Positions 7,704 to 15,891 of a DNA stretch of 34,269 nucleotides are shown piece by piece. Under the pieces are notes generated by a model that was not told where the DNA came from, searched no databases, and saw only the letters and a program-made list of their open reading frames with translations. Numbering within the stretch: the first letter of the stretch is position 1; each line of letters starts with the position of its first letter. The stretch is taken from assembly GCA_013823485.1 (NCBI GenBank), contig PNMF01000018.1, positions 1-34,269 on the forward strand. Direction: 5' to 3'. Made by a program: the position numbers and the translations under genes. This DNA comes from Comamonadaceae bacterium (GTDB taxonomy: Bacteria > Pseudomonadota > Gammaproteobacteria > Burkholderiales > Burkholderiaceae_C).

Positions 7704-8581
7704 GCACCAGCGCGTTCCTGCTGATCATCCTGGCCGGCCTGATCCACGCCGGCTGGAACATCGTCGCCAAGAAAGCCGGCGGCGATTCACGCTTCGCCTT
7801 CTTCACCGCCGTCATCATGATGGTGGTCTGGGCACCCCTGGGCTGGTGGCTGGGGCGCGAGGAGCTGCCGCGCTGGGGCATGACCGAATGGGTGTTCGTG
7901 GCCATCAGCGGTGTGCTGCACGTGGTGTATTACGTCACCCTGCTGCGCGGTTACCGCCGCGCCGACCTGACCGTGGTCTACCCGGTGGCGCGGGGCAGCG
8001 GCCCGCTGCTGTCGTCGCTGCTGGCCATCGCGCTGCTGGGCGAGCGCATCTCGGCGCTGGGCGCACTCGGCATTGCCGGCGTGGTGGGCGGGGTGTTCCT
8101 GATCGCGGGCGGCCCGGGCCTGGTCCGCGCCGCGCACGACCCGGCGTCGCGGGCCCGCATCCACAAGGGGCTGTACTACGGCGCCCTCACCGGCGTGTTC
8201 ATTGCCGCCTACACCCTGGTCGACGGCTATGCGGTGAAGGTGCTGCTGATGTCGCCCATTTTGGTGGATTACATGGGCAACTTCTTCCGGGTGGCGCTGC
8301 TGGCCCCGGTGGTCCTGCGCGACCGGCCGGCGGCCTGGCGGCTGTGGGCCACCCAGTGGAAGGCCGCGCTGGCGGTGGCGGTCATCAGCCCGGTGGCCTA
8401 TGTGCTGGTGCTCTATGCCATGCGCGATGCGCCGATCTCCCATGTGGCCCCGGCCCGCGAGGTGTCCATGCTGTTCGCTGCCCTCATCGGCGGTCACCTG
8501 CTGGGCGAGGGCGATCGTCTGGCCCGCCTCTGCGGGGCCATCTGCATTGCGGCCGGCGTGACCGCGCTGGCGCTGGGATGA
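7700..8581 (+). CDS. EamA/DMT-family membrane transporter, probable CTG start
   Basis: A polytopic inner-membrane protein of the drug/metabolite transporter superfamily, about 293 residues with roughly ten hydrophobic segments arranged as two repeats. The first standard start is ATG 7817, but the frame is open upstream and encodes a clear first helix with the family's conserved element (LLIILAGLIHAGWNIVAKK). I found no in-frame ATG, GTG or TTG between 7541 and 7817, whereas CTG at 7700 overlaps the BLUF stop as CTGA, just like the ATGA/GTGA overlaps of neighbouring genes. I therefore place the start at CTG 7700. Other conserved signs are VVYPVARGSGPLLSS near residue 92 and a final ISHVAPAREVSML. 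The substrate is unknown. An error in the sequence at 7700 is an alternative. Confidence 0.78.
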   Translation: MSTSAFLLIILAGLIHAGWNIVAKKAGGDSRFAFFTAVIMMVVWAPLGWWLGREELPRWGMTEWVFVAISGVLHVVYYVTLLRGYRRADLTVVYPVARGSGPLLSSLLAIALLGERISALGALGIAGVVGGVFLIAGGPGLVRAAHDPASRARIHKGLYYGALTGVFIAAYTLVDGYAVKVLLMSPILVDYMGNFFRVALLAPVVLRDRPAAWRLWATQWKAALAVAVISPVAYVLVLYAMRDAPISHVAPAREVSMLFAALIGGHLLGEGDRLARLCGAICIAAGVTALALG

Positions 8582-8588
8582 TCGCGGC

Positions 8589-9443
8589 ATGACGCCGACC
8601 GACTCCCCGCTGCTGCTGGGCTGCGACTTCACCAGTGCCCCCTCGCGCCGCAAGCCGGTGACGCTGGCCACCGGCCGGCTCGACCGCGGGCGCCTGCGCC
8701 TGGACGGCCTGGAACGCTTCGAGACCCTGGATGCGTGGGGCGAACGCCTGCACCAGCCCGGCCCCTGGGTCGGCGGGTTCGACCTGCCGTTCGGCCTGCC
8801 GCGCGAACTGGTCGAGACCCTGGGCTGGCCCACCGGCTGGGCGGCTTGCATGGACCACTACGCCGCCCTGTCGCGCGAGGCCATCCGCGACCGGTTCGCG
8901 GCGTTCTGCAACGCCCGTCCGGTCGGGGGCAAGTTCGCCCACCGGGCCACCGACGGTCCGGCCGGATCGAGCCCCAGCATGAAATGGATCAACCCGCCGG
9001 TGGCCTTCATGCTGCACGCCGGGGTGCCCCGCCTGCGCCAGGCCAGTGTCACCCTGATCGGTGTGGACGCCCCCGGCGACCCGACCCGCGTGGCGCTGGA
9101 GGCCTATCCGGGCCTGCTGGCGCGCAGCGTGATCGGCACCACCTCCTACAAGGCCGACGACCGCGCCCGCCAGACCCCGGACCGGCTGATCGCCCGCCGC
9201 ACGCTGGTCGATGCGCTGGAGAACGGCACGCCGCCGCTGCTCCAGGCCGCCGGCCTGCGGCTCAAGCTCAGCCATGCCCAGCGCGACGCACTGGCCGACG
9301 ACCCCAGCGGCGACACCCTGGATGCGGTGCTGTGCCTGGTGCAGGCCGCCTGGGCCTGGCAGCGCCGCCAGGCCGGTGACCAGCGCTGGGGGCTGCCCGA
9401 CTGCGACCCGCTGGAGGGCTGGATCGTGACCGCCGCTGCCTAG
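8589..9443 (+). CDS. DUF429 family protein (predicted RNase H-like fold)
   Basis: A 284-residue protein recognised from its N terminus LLLGCDFTSAPSRRKP and internal GGFDLPFGLP, both typical of DUF429, a family predicted to share the RNase H/resolvase fold. Asp13 (in GCDFTS) and the later D in GGFDLP match the expected acidic positions; SGDTLDAVLC near residue 240 supplies a third acidic site. No activity is established for this family that I know of, so a nuclease role is a fold-based inference. There is no signal peptide. The ATG at 8589 is seven bases after the transporter stop, and the lumazine synthase gene follows after 9 bp, so it is inside the same plus-strand run. Confidence 0.72.
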   Translation: MTPTDSPLLLGCDFTSAPSRRKPVTLATGRLDRGRLRLDGLERFETLDAWGERLHQPGPWVGGFDLPFGLPRELVETLGWPTGWAACMDHYAALSREAIRDRFAAFCNARPVGGKFAHRATDGPAGSSPSMKWINPPVAFMLHAGVPRLRQASVTLIGVDAPGDPTRVALEAYPGLLARSVIGTTSYKADDRARQTPDRLIARRTLVDALENGTPPLLQAAGLRLKLSHAQRDALADDPSGDTLDAVLCLVQAAWAWQRRQAGDQRWGLPDCDPLEGWIVTAAA

Positions 9444-9452
9444 AATGCCCGC

Positions 9453-9992
9453 ATGACCGCCGCACCCCACCCCGCTCCGCAACCTGCATCGCCATCCGCT
9501 GTCCTGCCCGCGCTGCCTGCCGACCTGCCCGGTGATCTCCGGTTCGCCTTCGTCGAGGCCAGCTGGCACGCCGACATCGTGCAGCGCTCGCGCGACGCCT
9601 TCTTCGTCGAGATGGCGCGTGGCGGCGTGGCGGCCGACCGCATCGACGTGTTCGATGTGCCCGGCGCCTTCGAGATCCCGCTGCATGTGCAGCGCCTGGC
9701 CGCCTCGGGCCGATATGCCGCCGTGGTCGGCAGCGCCTTGGTGGTCGACGGCGGCGTCTACCGCCACGACTTCGTGGCCTCCAGCGTGGTGCAGGCCCTG
9801 ATGGATGTGCAGCTGCGCACCGGCGTGCCGGTGATCTCGGCGGTGCAGGCGCCGCACCACTTTCACGAGCATGTGGAGCACCGGCGCTTCCTGCAGCAGC
9901 ACTTTGCGGCCAAGGGTCAGGAAGCTGCGCAGGCCTGCCTGCTGACCGTCGCAGGGCTGCGGGCGGTCGATCAGCGCCTGGCCGGTCTGTAA
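9453..9992 (+). CDS. ribH: 6,7-dimethyl-8-ribityllumazine synthase, type II (RibH2-like)
   Basis: Lumazine synthase condenses 5-amino-6-ribitylaminouracil with 3,4-dihydroxy-2-butanone phosphate in the penultimate riboflavin step. The 179-residue product has an N-terminal Pro/Ala-rich extension (about 30 residues), then FAFVEASWHADIV, DVPGAFEIPL and the active-site loop VDGGVYRHDFVA with H105. The VDGGxYRHDFV loop and the PHHFHEHVEH segment are those of the RibH2 group (Brucella and rhizobial second lumazine synthase) rather than the common GxTxH type encoded with ribB/ribE. It lies alone, away from any rib operon, nine bases after the DUF429 gene. It may be a second, differently regulated paralogue; the FAD-binding BLUF gene lies two genes upstream. 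Confidence 0.86.
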   Translation: MTAAPHPAPQPASPSAVLPALPADLPGDLRFAFVEASWHADIVQRSRDAFFVEMARGGVAADRIDVFDVPGAFEIPLHVQRLAASGRYAAVVGSALVVDGGVYRHDFVASSVVQALMDVQLRTGVPVISAVQAPHHFHEHVEHRRFLQQHFAAKGQEAAQACLLTVAGLRAVDQRLAGL

Positions 9993-10044
9993 GGCCGGGG
10001 GCGCCGCGCCGACCCATGGTGAACCCGTCCACAAGGTGCACCCC

Positions 10045-10515
10045 ATGAAACGCCGATTCCTGCTGTTCTCCACCCACCTGCTGACCCTGCTCCTGGGCTT
10101 CGGCCTCGGCGTGTATCTGCTTCCGATCATCACGGCACCCGACGGCCCGGCCGCCGAGGTGCTGCAGCAGGCCGAGCGCACCGCGTCGTTCCAGGGCGAG
10201 TTCCGCCGCGACCTGGCCGACAGCGATGCCTTGCACTGGGGCGAGGGCCGCGTGCTGGTCGGCCCCGACCAGGTGGTGCTGCAGGGGCGCCTGGCCCCCG
10301 GTCCGGACTACAAGCTCTACCTCTCGCCCACCTTCGTCGAGACCGAGGCCGACTTCAAGCGCCTGAAATCGACCATGCTGCGGGTCGGCGACATCAAGAC
10401 CTTCGAGAACTTCGCGGTACCGCTGCCGCCGGGCACCGACCTGTCGGCCCACACCACGGTGGTGGTGTGGTGCGAGACCTTCAACGAGTTCATCACCGCT
10501 GCCCGTTACCGATGA
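10045..10515 (+). CDS. Membrane-anchored DM13-domain protein
   Basis: A 156-residue protein with one N-terminal hydrophobic helix (about residues 5-25, after MKRR) and a periplasmic DM13-type beta domain. DM13 signs are the [16 protein letters not shown] strand, the [17 protein letters not shown] region and the nearly invariant cysteine in VVVWCETF (Cys about 143). DM13 domains have been proposed to take part in redox or electron-transfer reactions through that cysteine; this is prediction, not proof. The ATG at 10045 is preceded by AAGGTG at a good distance, and GTG 10036 is an alternative that adds three residues. The stop overlaps the helicase ATG (ATGA, 10512-10515). Its function beside a helicase is unclear. 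Confidence 0.74.
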   Translation: MKRRFLLFSTHLLTLLLGFGLGVYLLPIITAPDGPAAEVLQQAERTASFQGEFRRDLADSDALHWGEGRVLVGPDQVVLQGRLAPGPDYKLYLSPTFVETEADFKRLKSTMLRVGDIKTFENFAVPLPPGTDLSAHTTVVVWCETFNEFITAARYR

Positions 10516-12977
10516 CCCGTGCTTCCCGCGCCACCGCCTGGATGGCTGGCCGGGGCTGGCAGCCTTTCCCGTTCCAGCAGGCGGTGTGGGCCGCGCAGGC
10601 CGAAGGCCGCAGCGGCCTGCTGCACGCCACCACCGGCGCCGGCAAGACCTATGCGGTCTGGCTCGGGCTGGTGGACCGCCTGCAGGCCGACCTGCCCACC
10701 GACCGGGCGCCGGCCCTGTCGGTGCTGTGGATCACGCCCATGCGGGCGCTCGCCGCCGACAGCGCGGCCGCCCTGCGCACACCGCTGGCCGATCTGGCGC
10801 CCGGCTGGACCCTGGGCCAGCGCACCGGCGACACGCCGTCGGCCGAGCGCGCCCGCCAGGACCGCCGGATGCCCACCGTGCTGGTCACCACGCCCGAGTC
10901 GCTCTCGCTGCTGCTGGCGCGCGACAAGGCGCCGCAGGAGCTGGCCGGCGTGCGCGCGGTGGTGGTGGACGAATGGCACGAGCTGATCGGCAGCAAGCGC
11001 GGTGTGCAGGTGCAGCTGGCGCTGGCCCGGCTGCGGCGCTGGCAACCCGGGCTGCTCACCTGGGGCATGAGCGCGACCTTGGGCAACCTCGACGAGGCAC
11101 GCCAGGTGCTCTGTGGCCCCGATGGCGCCTACCCCGCTGCCCCGACCCCGGTGCTGGTGCAGGGCAGGGTGGACAAGACGCTGCTGATCGACACCCTCAT
11201 CCCGCCCGACCCGGGCCGTTATTCGTGGTCCGGCCACCTCGGTTCGCGCATGCAGGAGCCGGTGGTGCGCGAGCTGGAGGGCGCCGGCACCGCCCTGGTG
11301 TTCACCAACACCCGCAGCCAGGCAGAAATCTGGTACCAGCTGCTGCTGCAGCACCGGCCCGACTGGGCCGGGCAGGTGGCGTTGCACCACGGCAGCCTGG
11401 ACAAGGCGGTGCGCGAATGGGTGGAGGCCGGCCTGAAGGACGGCCAGCTCAAGGCGGTGGTGGCCACCTCGTCGCTCGACCTGGGGGTGGACTTCCTGCC
11501 GGTGGAGCGGGTGCTGCAGATCGGATCGGCCAAGGGCGTGGCCCGGCTGCTGCAGCGGGCCGGGCGCAGCGGGCACGCACCCGGCCGGCCGAGCCGCATC
11601 ACGCTGGTGCCCACCAACACGCTGGAACTCATTGAAGCCGCCGCGGTGCGCGAGGCGGCGCAGGCCGGCCGCATCGAGCCGCGCCACAGCCCGCAGCAGC
11701 CGCTGGACGTGCTGGTGCAGCACCTGGTCACGGTGGCGCTGGGCGGCGGCTTCGAGGCCGATGCGCTGTTCGACGAGGTGCGGACCGCCTGGGCCTACCG
11801 CGAACTCTCCCGCGAGGCCTTCGACTGGGCGCTGGTCTTCTGCGAACGCGGTGGCGACAGCCTCACCGCCTACCCCGACTACCACCGGCTCGCACGGGAC
11901 GAGCAGGGTGTCTGGCGCGTGCCCGACACGCCGCAGGGCCGCGCCACCGCCCGGCGCCACCGCTGGGGCGTGGGCACCATCGTGAGCGACGCTTCGCTGC
12001 GCGTGAAGTACCTCAATGGCGGCGCCATCGGCAGCATCGAGGAGGGCTTCATCTCGCGGCTGCGCAAGGGCGACTGCTTTGTCTTCGCCGGTCGACTGCT
12101 CGAATTCGTGCGGGTGCACGACATGACCGCCTGGGTGAAAAAGGCCACCCGGAACAAGGGCGCGGTGCCCACCTGGCAGGGCGGCAAGATGCCGCTGTCC
12201 ACCGAACTGGCCGATGCGGTGCTGGAACAGATGGCACTGGCCGAGGCCGGCCGCTTCGACTCGCCCGAGCTGCAGGCCGCCCGACCCATGCTGCAGACGC
12301 AGGCGCAACGCTCGCGCCTGCCCCGGCCCGGCGTGCTGCTGGTGGAGCGCTTCCGTTCGAAAGAGGGCCACCACCTCTGCCTGTTCCCGTTCGCTGGCCG
12401 GCATGTGCACCTGGGGCTGGCCAGCCTGCTGGCCTGGCGGCTGGCGCGCGAGCAGCCCAACACCTTCAGCCTGTCGGTCAACGACTATGGCTTCGAGCTG
12501 CTGGCGGCCGACGAGCCCGATCTGACCCGCCTGCTCGACGGCTCGGTGCTGTCCACTGACGGGCTGCTCGACCATGTGCTGGCCTCCCTGAATGCGGGCG
12601 AACTGGCGCAGCGGCGCTTTCGCGAGATCGCCCGGGTGTCGGGGCTGGTGTTCAGTGGCCAGCCCGGCGCGCCGCGCAGCCTGCGCCAGCTGCAGGCCAG
12701 CAGCGGCCTGTTCTTCGAGGTGTTCCGCAAGTACGACCCGGGCAATCTGCTGCTGCGCCAGGCCGAGACCGAGGTGCTGTCGCAGGAGCTGGAGATCGCC
12801 CGCCTGCGCGACTGCCTGCAGCGCATGGCCGGGCAGCGGCTGGAGCTGGTGGAGCTGACCCAGCCCAGCCCCATGAGCCTGCCGCTGATGGTCGAGCGCC
12901 TGCGCGAGCGCCTGAGCACCGAGCAGCTCTCGGCCCGGCTGGAGCGCATGCTGCGCGATCTGGAAGCGGGCGCATGA
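10512..12977 (+). CDS. Ligase-associated DEXH-box helicase (Lhr-Core type)
   Basis: An 821-residue superfamily 2 helicase of the Lhr-Core type that normally accompanies the Exo and ligase genes. Motif I is ATTGAGKT (about residue 39-46), motif II is DEWH (about 153, in VVVDEWHEL), motif III is SAT (about 186), motif IV region [13 protein letters not shown], motif [11 protein letters not shown] (about 319-328) and motif [10 protein letters not shown] (about 348-355). The second half holds the winged-helix and beta-barrel modules characteristic of Lhr. Known relatives are ATP-driven 3'-to-5' translocases that unwind RNA:DNA and DNA duplexes. I set the start at ATG 10512, overlapping the DM13 stop, rather than an upstream in-frame GTG at 10467. 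The stop overlaps the next start (ATGA, 12974-12977). The usual partner PdeM/MPE is not adjacent. Confidence 0.92.
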   Translation: MTRASRATAWMAGRGWQPFPFQQAVWAAQAEGRSGLLHATTGAGKTYAVWLGLVDRLQADLPTDRAPALSVLWITPMRALAADSAAALRTPLADLAPGWTLGQRTGDTPSAERARQDRRMPTVLVTTPESLSLLLARDKAPQELAGVRAVVVDEWHELIGSKRGVQVQLALARLRRWQPGLLTWGMSATLGNLDEARQVLCGPDGAYPAAPTPVLVQGRVDKTLLIDTLIPPDPGRYSWSGHLGSRMQEPVVRELEGAGTALVFTNTRSQAEIWYQLLLQHRPDWAGQVALHHGSLDKAVREWVEAGLKDGQLKAVVATSSLDLGVDFLPVERVLQIGSAKGVARLLQRAGRSGHAPGRPSRITLVPTNTLELIEAAAVREAAQAGRIEPRHSPQQPLDVLVQHLVTVALGGGFEADALFDEVRTAWAYRELSREAFDWALVFCERGGDSLTAYPDYHRLARDEQGVWRVPDTPQGRATARRHRWGVGTIVSDASLRVKYLNGGAIGSIEEGFISRLRKGDCFVFAGRLLEFVRVHDMTAWVKKATRNKGAVPTWQGGKMPLSTELADAVLEQMALAEAGRFDSPELQAARPMLQTQAQRSRLPRPGVLLVERFRSKEGHHLCLFPFAGRHVHLGLASLLAWRLAREQPNTFSLSVNDYGFELLAADEPDLTRLLDGSVLSTDGLLDHVLASLNAGELAQRRFREIARVSGLVFSGQPGAPRSLRQLQASSGLFFEVFRKYDPGNLLLRQAETEVLSQELEIARLRDCLQRMAGQRLELVELTQPSPMSLPLMVERLRERLSTEQLSARLERMLRDLEAGA

Positions 12978-13471
12978 AGCGGGCCTGGCTGCTGCTCGGG
13001 TGGCTGATGGCCACCACCGCGTGGGCTGGGAGCGAGCCCTACGCCGCGCGGGTCACCCGCGTCCCGGACGGCGACACCATCTGGGTCAAGCCGCTGGCGG
13101 GCGGTCCGTACCGCAAGCTGCGCCTGCTCGGCATCGATGCCCCCGAAATCTGCCAGGACGGCGGCGAGGCCGCCCGCGACTCACTGGCCCGGCGCCTGCT
13201 GGAGCGGGTGGTGCAGGTCGATGAACGCGGCGATGACGTGTATGGCCGGGGCCTGGCCCGCATCGAGCTGGAGGGCGAGGACCTCAACGCCTGGCTGGTG
13301 CAACGTGGGTTGGCCTGGGCGTCGGGCGGGGGCCGCAAAGGCTACACGCGCTTGCAGGCCCAGGCCCGGCAGGCACAGCGCGGCGTGTTTGCCCGCCCCG
13401 GTGCCGAGCCGCCCCGGGATTTCCGGCGGCGCCACGGCCCGTGCCCGATGCCGCCGCGCCCGGGCGGCTGA
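12974..13471 (+). CDS. Exported thermonuclease (SNase)-like protein
   Basis: A 165-residue protein with a clear signal peptide (basic MKRAW, hydrophobic core, probable cleavage after TTAWA near residue 18) and a staphylococcal nuclease domain. Active-site residues can be matched: Asp in VPDGDT, Arg in [10 protein letters not shown] with the following Asp and Glu, and Arg in YGRGLAR. A Ca-dependent nuclease that cuts DNA or RNA is the family activity, and the signal peptide puts it in the periplasm or outside. It overlaps the helicase gene by four bases (ATGA), yet the two proteins should act in different compartments. The C terminus is short and Pro/Arg-rich. It converges on the MoeB-like gene with four bases between stops. 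Confidence 0.87.
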   Translation: MKRAWLLLGWLMATTAWAGSEPYAARVTRVPDGDTIWVKPLAGGPYRKLRLLGIDAPEICQDGGEAARDSLARRLLERVVQVDERGDDVYGRGLARIELEGEDLNAWLVQRGLAWASGGGRKGYTRLQAQARQAQRGVFARPGAEPPRDFRRRHGPCPMPPRPGG

Positions 13472-13475
13472 CGCA

Positions 13476-14228
13476 TCAGTGCCGGTGGCCGCAGACCGGG
13501 CAGGCCGGATTGGCCGGAAGGCCGATGCGGGTGAAGGCCAGGTCGCGCCCGTCGATCATCAGCAGCTGCCCCGCCATGCGCGAGCCCAGACCGGCCAGCA
13601 GCTTCAGCGCCTCGGTCGCCTGCAGCGTGCCCACGATGCCCACCAGCGGCGCAAACACGCCCATGGTCGCGCAGCGGGTTTCCTCGACGCCGCTGTCTTC
13701 GGGAAAGACGCAGGCATAACAGGGGTTGGCCGCCTCGCGCGTGTCGTACACGCTGAGCTGACCGTCCATGCGGATGGCCGCGCCCGACACCAGCGGGCGG
13801 CCGTGCTTCACGCAGGCGCGGTTGATGGCGTGGCGGGTCTCGAAGTTGTCGGTGCAGTCCAGCACCACGTCGGCCTGGGCCACCAGCGTGTCGAGCAGGG
13901 CAGCGTCGGCCCGCTGTGTGATGGGCGTGACCACCGGATCGGGGTTGATGGCCGCAATGGCCTCGCGCACCGACTCGGCCTTGGGCGAGCCGACCCGGGC
14001 CAGGTTGTGGGCGATCTGGCGCTGCAGGTTGGTCTCGTCGACCTGGTCGTGGTCGACCACCGTGATGCGGCCCACCCCGGCGCTGCCCAGGTAGAGCGCG
14101 GCCGGCGAACCGAGTCCGCCGGCACCCACGATCAGGGCGTGGGAGGCCAGGAGCTTCTCCTGGCCCTCGACCCCGAGTTCGTTCAGCAGGATGTGCCGCG
14201 AATAGCGCAGCAGCTGTGCGTCGTCCAA
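13476..14228 (-). CDS. moeB: HesA/MoeB/ThiF family E1-like adenylyltransferase, probable MoeB
   Basis: The enzyme adenylates the C-terminal Gly-Gly of a small sulfur carrier (MoaD for molybdopterin, ThiS for thiamin). The 250-residue product has the nucleotide loop GAGGLGSPA near residue 36-44, the DETNLQRQ element with its Arg, DCTDNFETR, and two zinc CxxC pairs (CYAC and CPVC close to the C terminus). Its length matches MoeB, and a rhodanese domain, as in MoeZ, is missing. The family begins (M)xDxQLLRYSRHILL, which places the start at TTG 14228; no ATG is available nearby. MoeB and ThiF cannot be separated safely by sequence alone. The start is 17 bp after the ctpA stop, suggesting one minus-strand operon. 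Confidence 0.84.
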   Translation of the reverse strand: MDDAQLLRYSRHILLNELGVEGQEKLLASHALIVGAGGLGSPAALYLGSAGVGRITVVDHDQVDETNLQRQIAHNLARVGSPKAESVREAIAAINPDPVVTPITQRADAALLDTLVAQADVVLDCTDNFETRHAINRACVKHGRPLVSGAAIRMDGQLSVYDTREAANPCYACVFPEDSGVEETRCATMGVFAPLVGIVGTLQATEALKLLAGLGSRMAGQLLMIDGRDLAFTRIGLPANPACPVCGHRH

Positions 14229-14245
14229 CCGCAGGCCTGCGCGCG

Positions 14246-15736
14246 TCAGTTGGTCTTCCTGTCGTCGGTGCTGCGCACCTGCAGGGTCTTGCTCACCAGC
14301 ACCGGCTTGCCCTTGAGCTGGTTGAGCGCCTGCTGCAGCTGGAAGTCCTTGTCGCTGCCGAACTCCGGCACCAGTCGCTGGCTCGGGTTCTTCTTCGCTT
14401 CTTCCTCCAGCCGCTTGCGGGCGGCTTCACGGTCTTGGTCGCGCTGCTGCTCGGCGGCGCGCTGGGCGTCGGTCATGGGGGCCGGCTTGGCCTCGGTGCC
14501 GTTCACCAGGTGCTTCTGCAGGTCGGCTTCGCGGGTGCGGAGGGCTGCGAACACATTGCCTTCGGCGGTCTCGTCGACCATCACGTCGGGCACGATGCCC
14601 TTGGCCTGGATGGTGCTGCCCGAGGGCGTGTAGTAACGCGCGGTGGTGAGCTTCAGCCCGGTGTCGGGGCCGAGCGGGCGCACCGTCTGCACCGAGCCCT
14701 TGCCGAAGGTCTGGCTGCCCATGATGGTGGCGCGCTTGTGGTCCTGCAGGGCACCGGCCACGATCTCGCTGGCCGAAGCCGAGCCTTCGTTGACCAGCAC
14801 CACCATCGGCACCTTCTTGTAGAAGTTGCGGGTGGCTTGCGCCAGCCGCGCCACATGGTCCGGACCGCCACGGGTCAGGTAGTGCTGCGGCACGGCCTTG
14901 TAGACCATCTTGCTGTCGGCGGTCTGGCCGTTGGTGGACACCACGGTCACGTCTTCGGGCAGGAACATGGCGGAAATGGCCACGGCCGCCGGCAGCAGGC
15001 CGCCCGGGTCGTTGCGCAGGTCGAGCACCAGGCCCTTCATGTTGGGGTCGGCCTTGTACAGCTCCTCGAGCTTGCGGGCGACGTCCTCGGTGGTGCGCTC
15101 CTGGAACTGCGAGACGCGGATCCAACCGAAGCCGGACTCGACATTGCGGGCCTTGACGCTCTGGGTCTTGATCTCTTCGCGAACGATGGTCACCGGGAAG
15201 GTGCGGTCCTCGTCCTTGCGGAAGATGGTCAGCAGCACCTTGGTGCGGGGCTCGCCCCGCATCATCTTGACCGCGTCGTTGATGGTCATGCCCTTGACCG
15301 GGGTGTCGTCGATCTTGGTGATCAGGTCGCCGCTCTTGAGGCCGGCGCGAAAGGCGGGCGAGTCCTCGATGGGGGACACGACCTTGACCAGGCCGTCTTC
15401 CATGCCGATCTCGATGCCCACGCCCACGAAGCGGCCGCTGGTGCCCTCGCGGAATTCCTTGAACGACTTCTTGTCGAAGTACTGCGAGTGCGGGTCGAGG
15501 CTGCTCACCATGCCCGAGATGGCCTCGGAGATCAGCTTCTTCTCGTCCACCGGTTCGACGTAGTCGGTCTTGACCATGCCGAACACCGCCGCGAGCTGCT
15601 GGAGCTCCTCCAGCGGCAGCGGGGCCAGGCTGCTGCGCGCCGTGGCCTGGAGTTGTACCGTGGTCAGGGCGCCGGCCACCGCACCGACGGCCACCCAGCC
15701 TGCAATCTTGAGCTTCTGGCTCACCTGTTTCGACAT
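14246..15736 (-). CDS. ctpA: S41-family C-terminal processing protease
   Basis: A 496-residue periplasmic carboxy-terminal protease. One membrane/signal segment lies near residues 10-30, then a helical part with AVFGMVKTDYVEPVDEKKL, a PDZ domain (about 85-170, from GRFVGVGIEIG), and the protease core. Catalytic Ser is in EGSASASE and Lys in QTFGKGSVQ, the Ser-Lys dyad of CtpA/Prc. The last 90 residues include a highly charged coiled-coil-like stretch (AEQQRDQDREAARKR region). I take the ATG at 15736, since the in-frame upstream codons give a sequence without family likeness. It sits 155 bp downstream of gpmA on the same strand, with its own promoter-like element near 15803. CtpA proteases in related bacteria act on cell-wall hydrolases and lipoproteins. 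Confidence 0.95.
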   Translation of the reverse strand: MSKQVSQKLKIAGWVAVGAVAGALTTVQLQATARSSLAPLPLEELQQLAAVFGMVKTDYVEPVDEKKLISEAISGMVSSLDPHSQYFDKKSFKEFREGTSGRFVGVGIEIGMEDGLVKVVSPIEDSPAFRAGLKSGDLITKIDDTPVKGMTINDAVKMMRGEPRTKVLLTIFRKDEDRTFPVTIVREEIKTQSVKARNVESGFGWIRVSQFQERTTEDVARKLEELYKADPNMKGLVLDLRNDPGGLLPAAVAISAMFLPEDVTVVSTNGQTADSKMVYKAVPQHYLTRGGPDHVARLAQATRNFYKKVPMVVLVNEGSASASEIVAGALQDHKRATIMGSQTFGKGSVQTVRPLGPDTGLKLTTARYYTPSGSTIQAKGIVPDVMVDETAEGNVFAALRTREADLQKHLVNGTEAKPAPMTDAQRAAEQQRDQDREAARKRLEEEAKKNPSQRLVPEFGSDKDFQLQQALNQLKGKPVLVSKTLQVRSTDDRKTN

Positions 15737-15785
15737 GTCTCTTGCCCTTTGTGTCGCGTGAAGTGACGCGTGAACGCGGCCGCCC

Positions 15786-15802
15786 GGCCCGCCCGTCGGG
15801 CC
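15786..15802 (-). promoter_or_regulatory. Perfect hairpin in the ctpA leader
   Basis: GGCCCG and CGGGCC (six-base arms, five-base loop) lie just downstream of the putative ctpA -10 and upstream of its ATG. No T-run follows in either direction, so it is not a standard terminator. It may be an RNA structure in the ctpA leader or only GC-rich coincidence. Confidence 0.35.
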
Positions 15803-15808
15803 AATATA
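15803..15808 (-). promoter_or_regulatory. Putative -10 element of ctpA
   Basis: On the minus strand this reads TATATT, an AT island in an otherwise GC-rich gap, 67 bases before the ctpA ATG. No good -35 hexamer is visible at 16-18 bp, so the call rests on the -10 alone. Confidence 0.35.
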
Positions 15809-15891
15809 CACCTACGACCCGGCCCGGACCCCCCGGTTCCCGGGTTGTTCCGGCGGTTATCCCGGATGGGGCGGCAGCCGGGTTGCGCCGA

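Noticed and set aside
10506-12575. A minus-strand frame of about 689 codons opposite the helicase, and similar ones at 4626-6521 and 2381-3754.
   Set aside because: All lie opposite strong family matches and show no recognisable domains.
12974-13471. The thermonuclease-like protein as a functional replacement for missing PdeM.
   Set aside because: Its signal peptide exports it, and its fold differs from the metallophosphoesterase; there is no support for a replacement.
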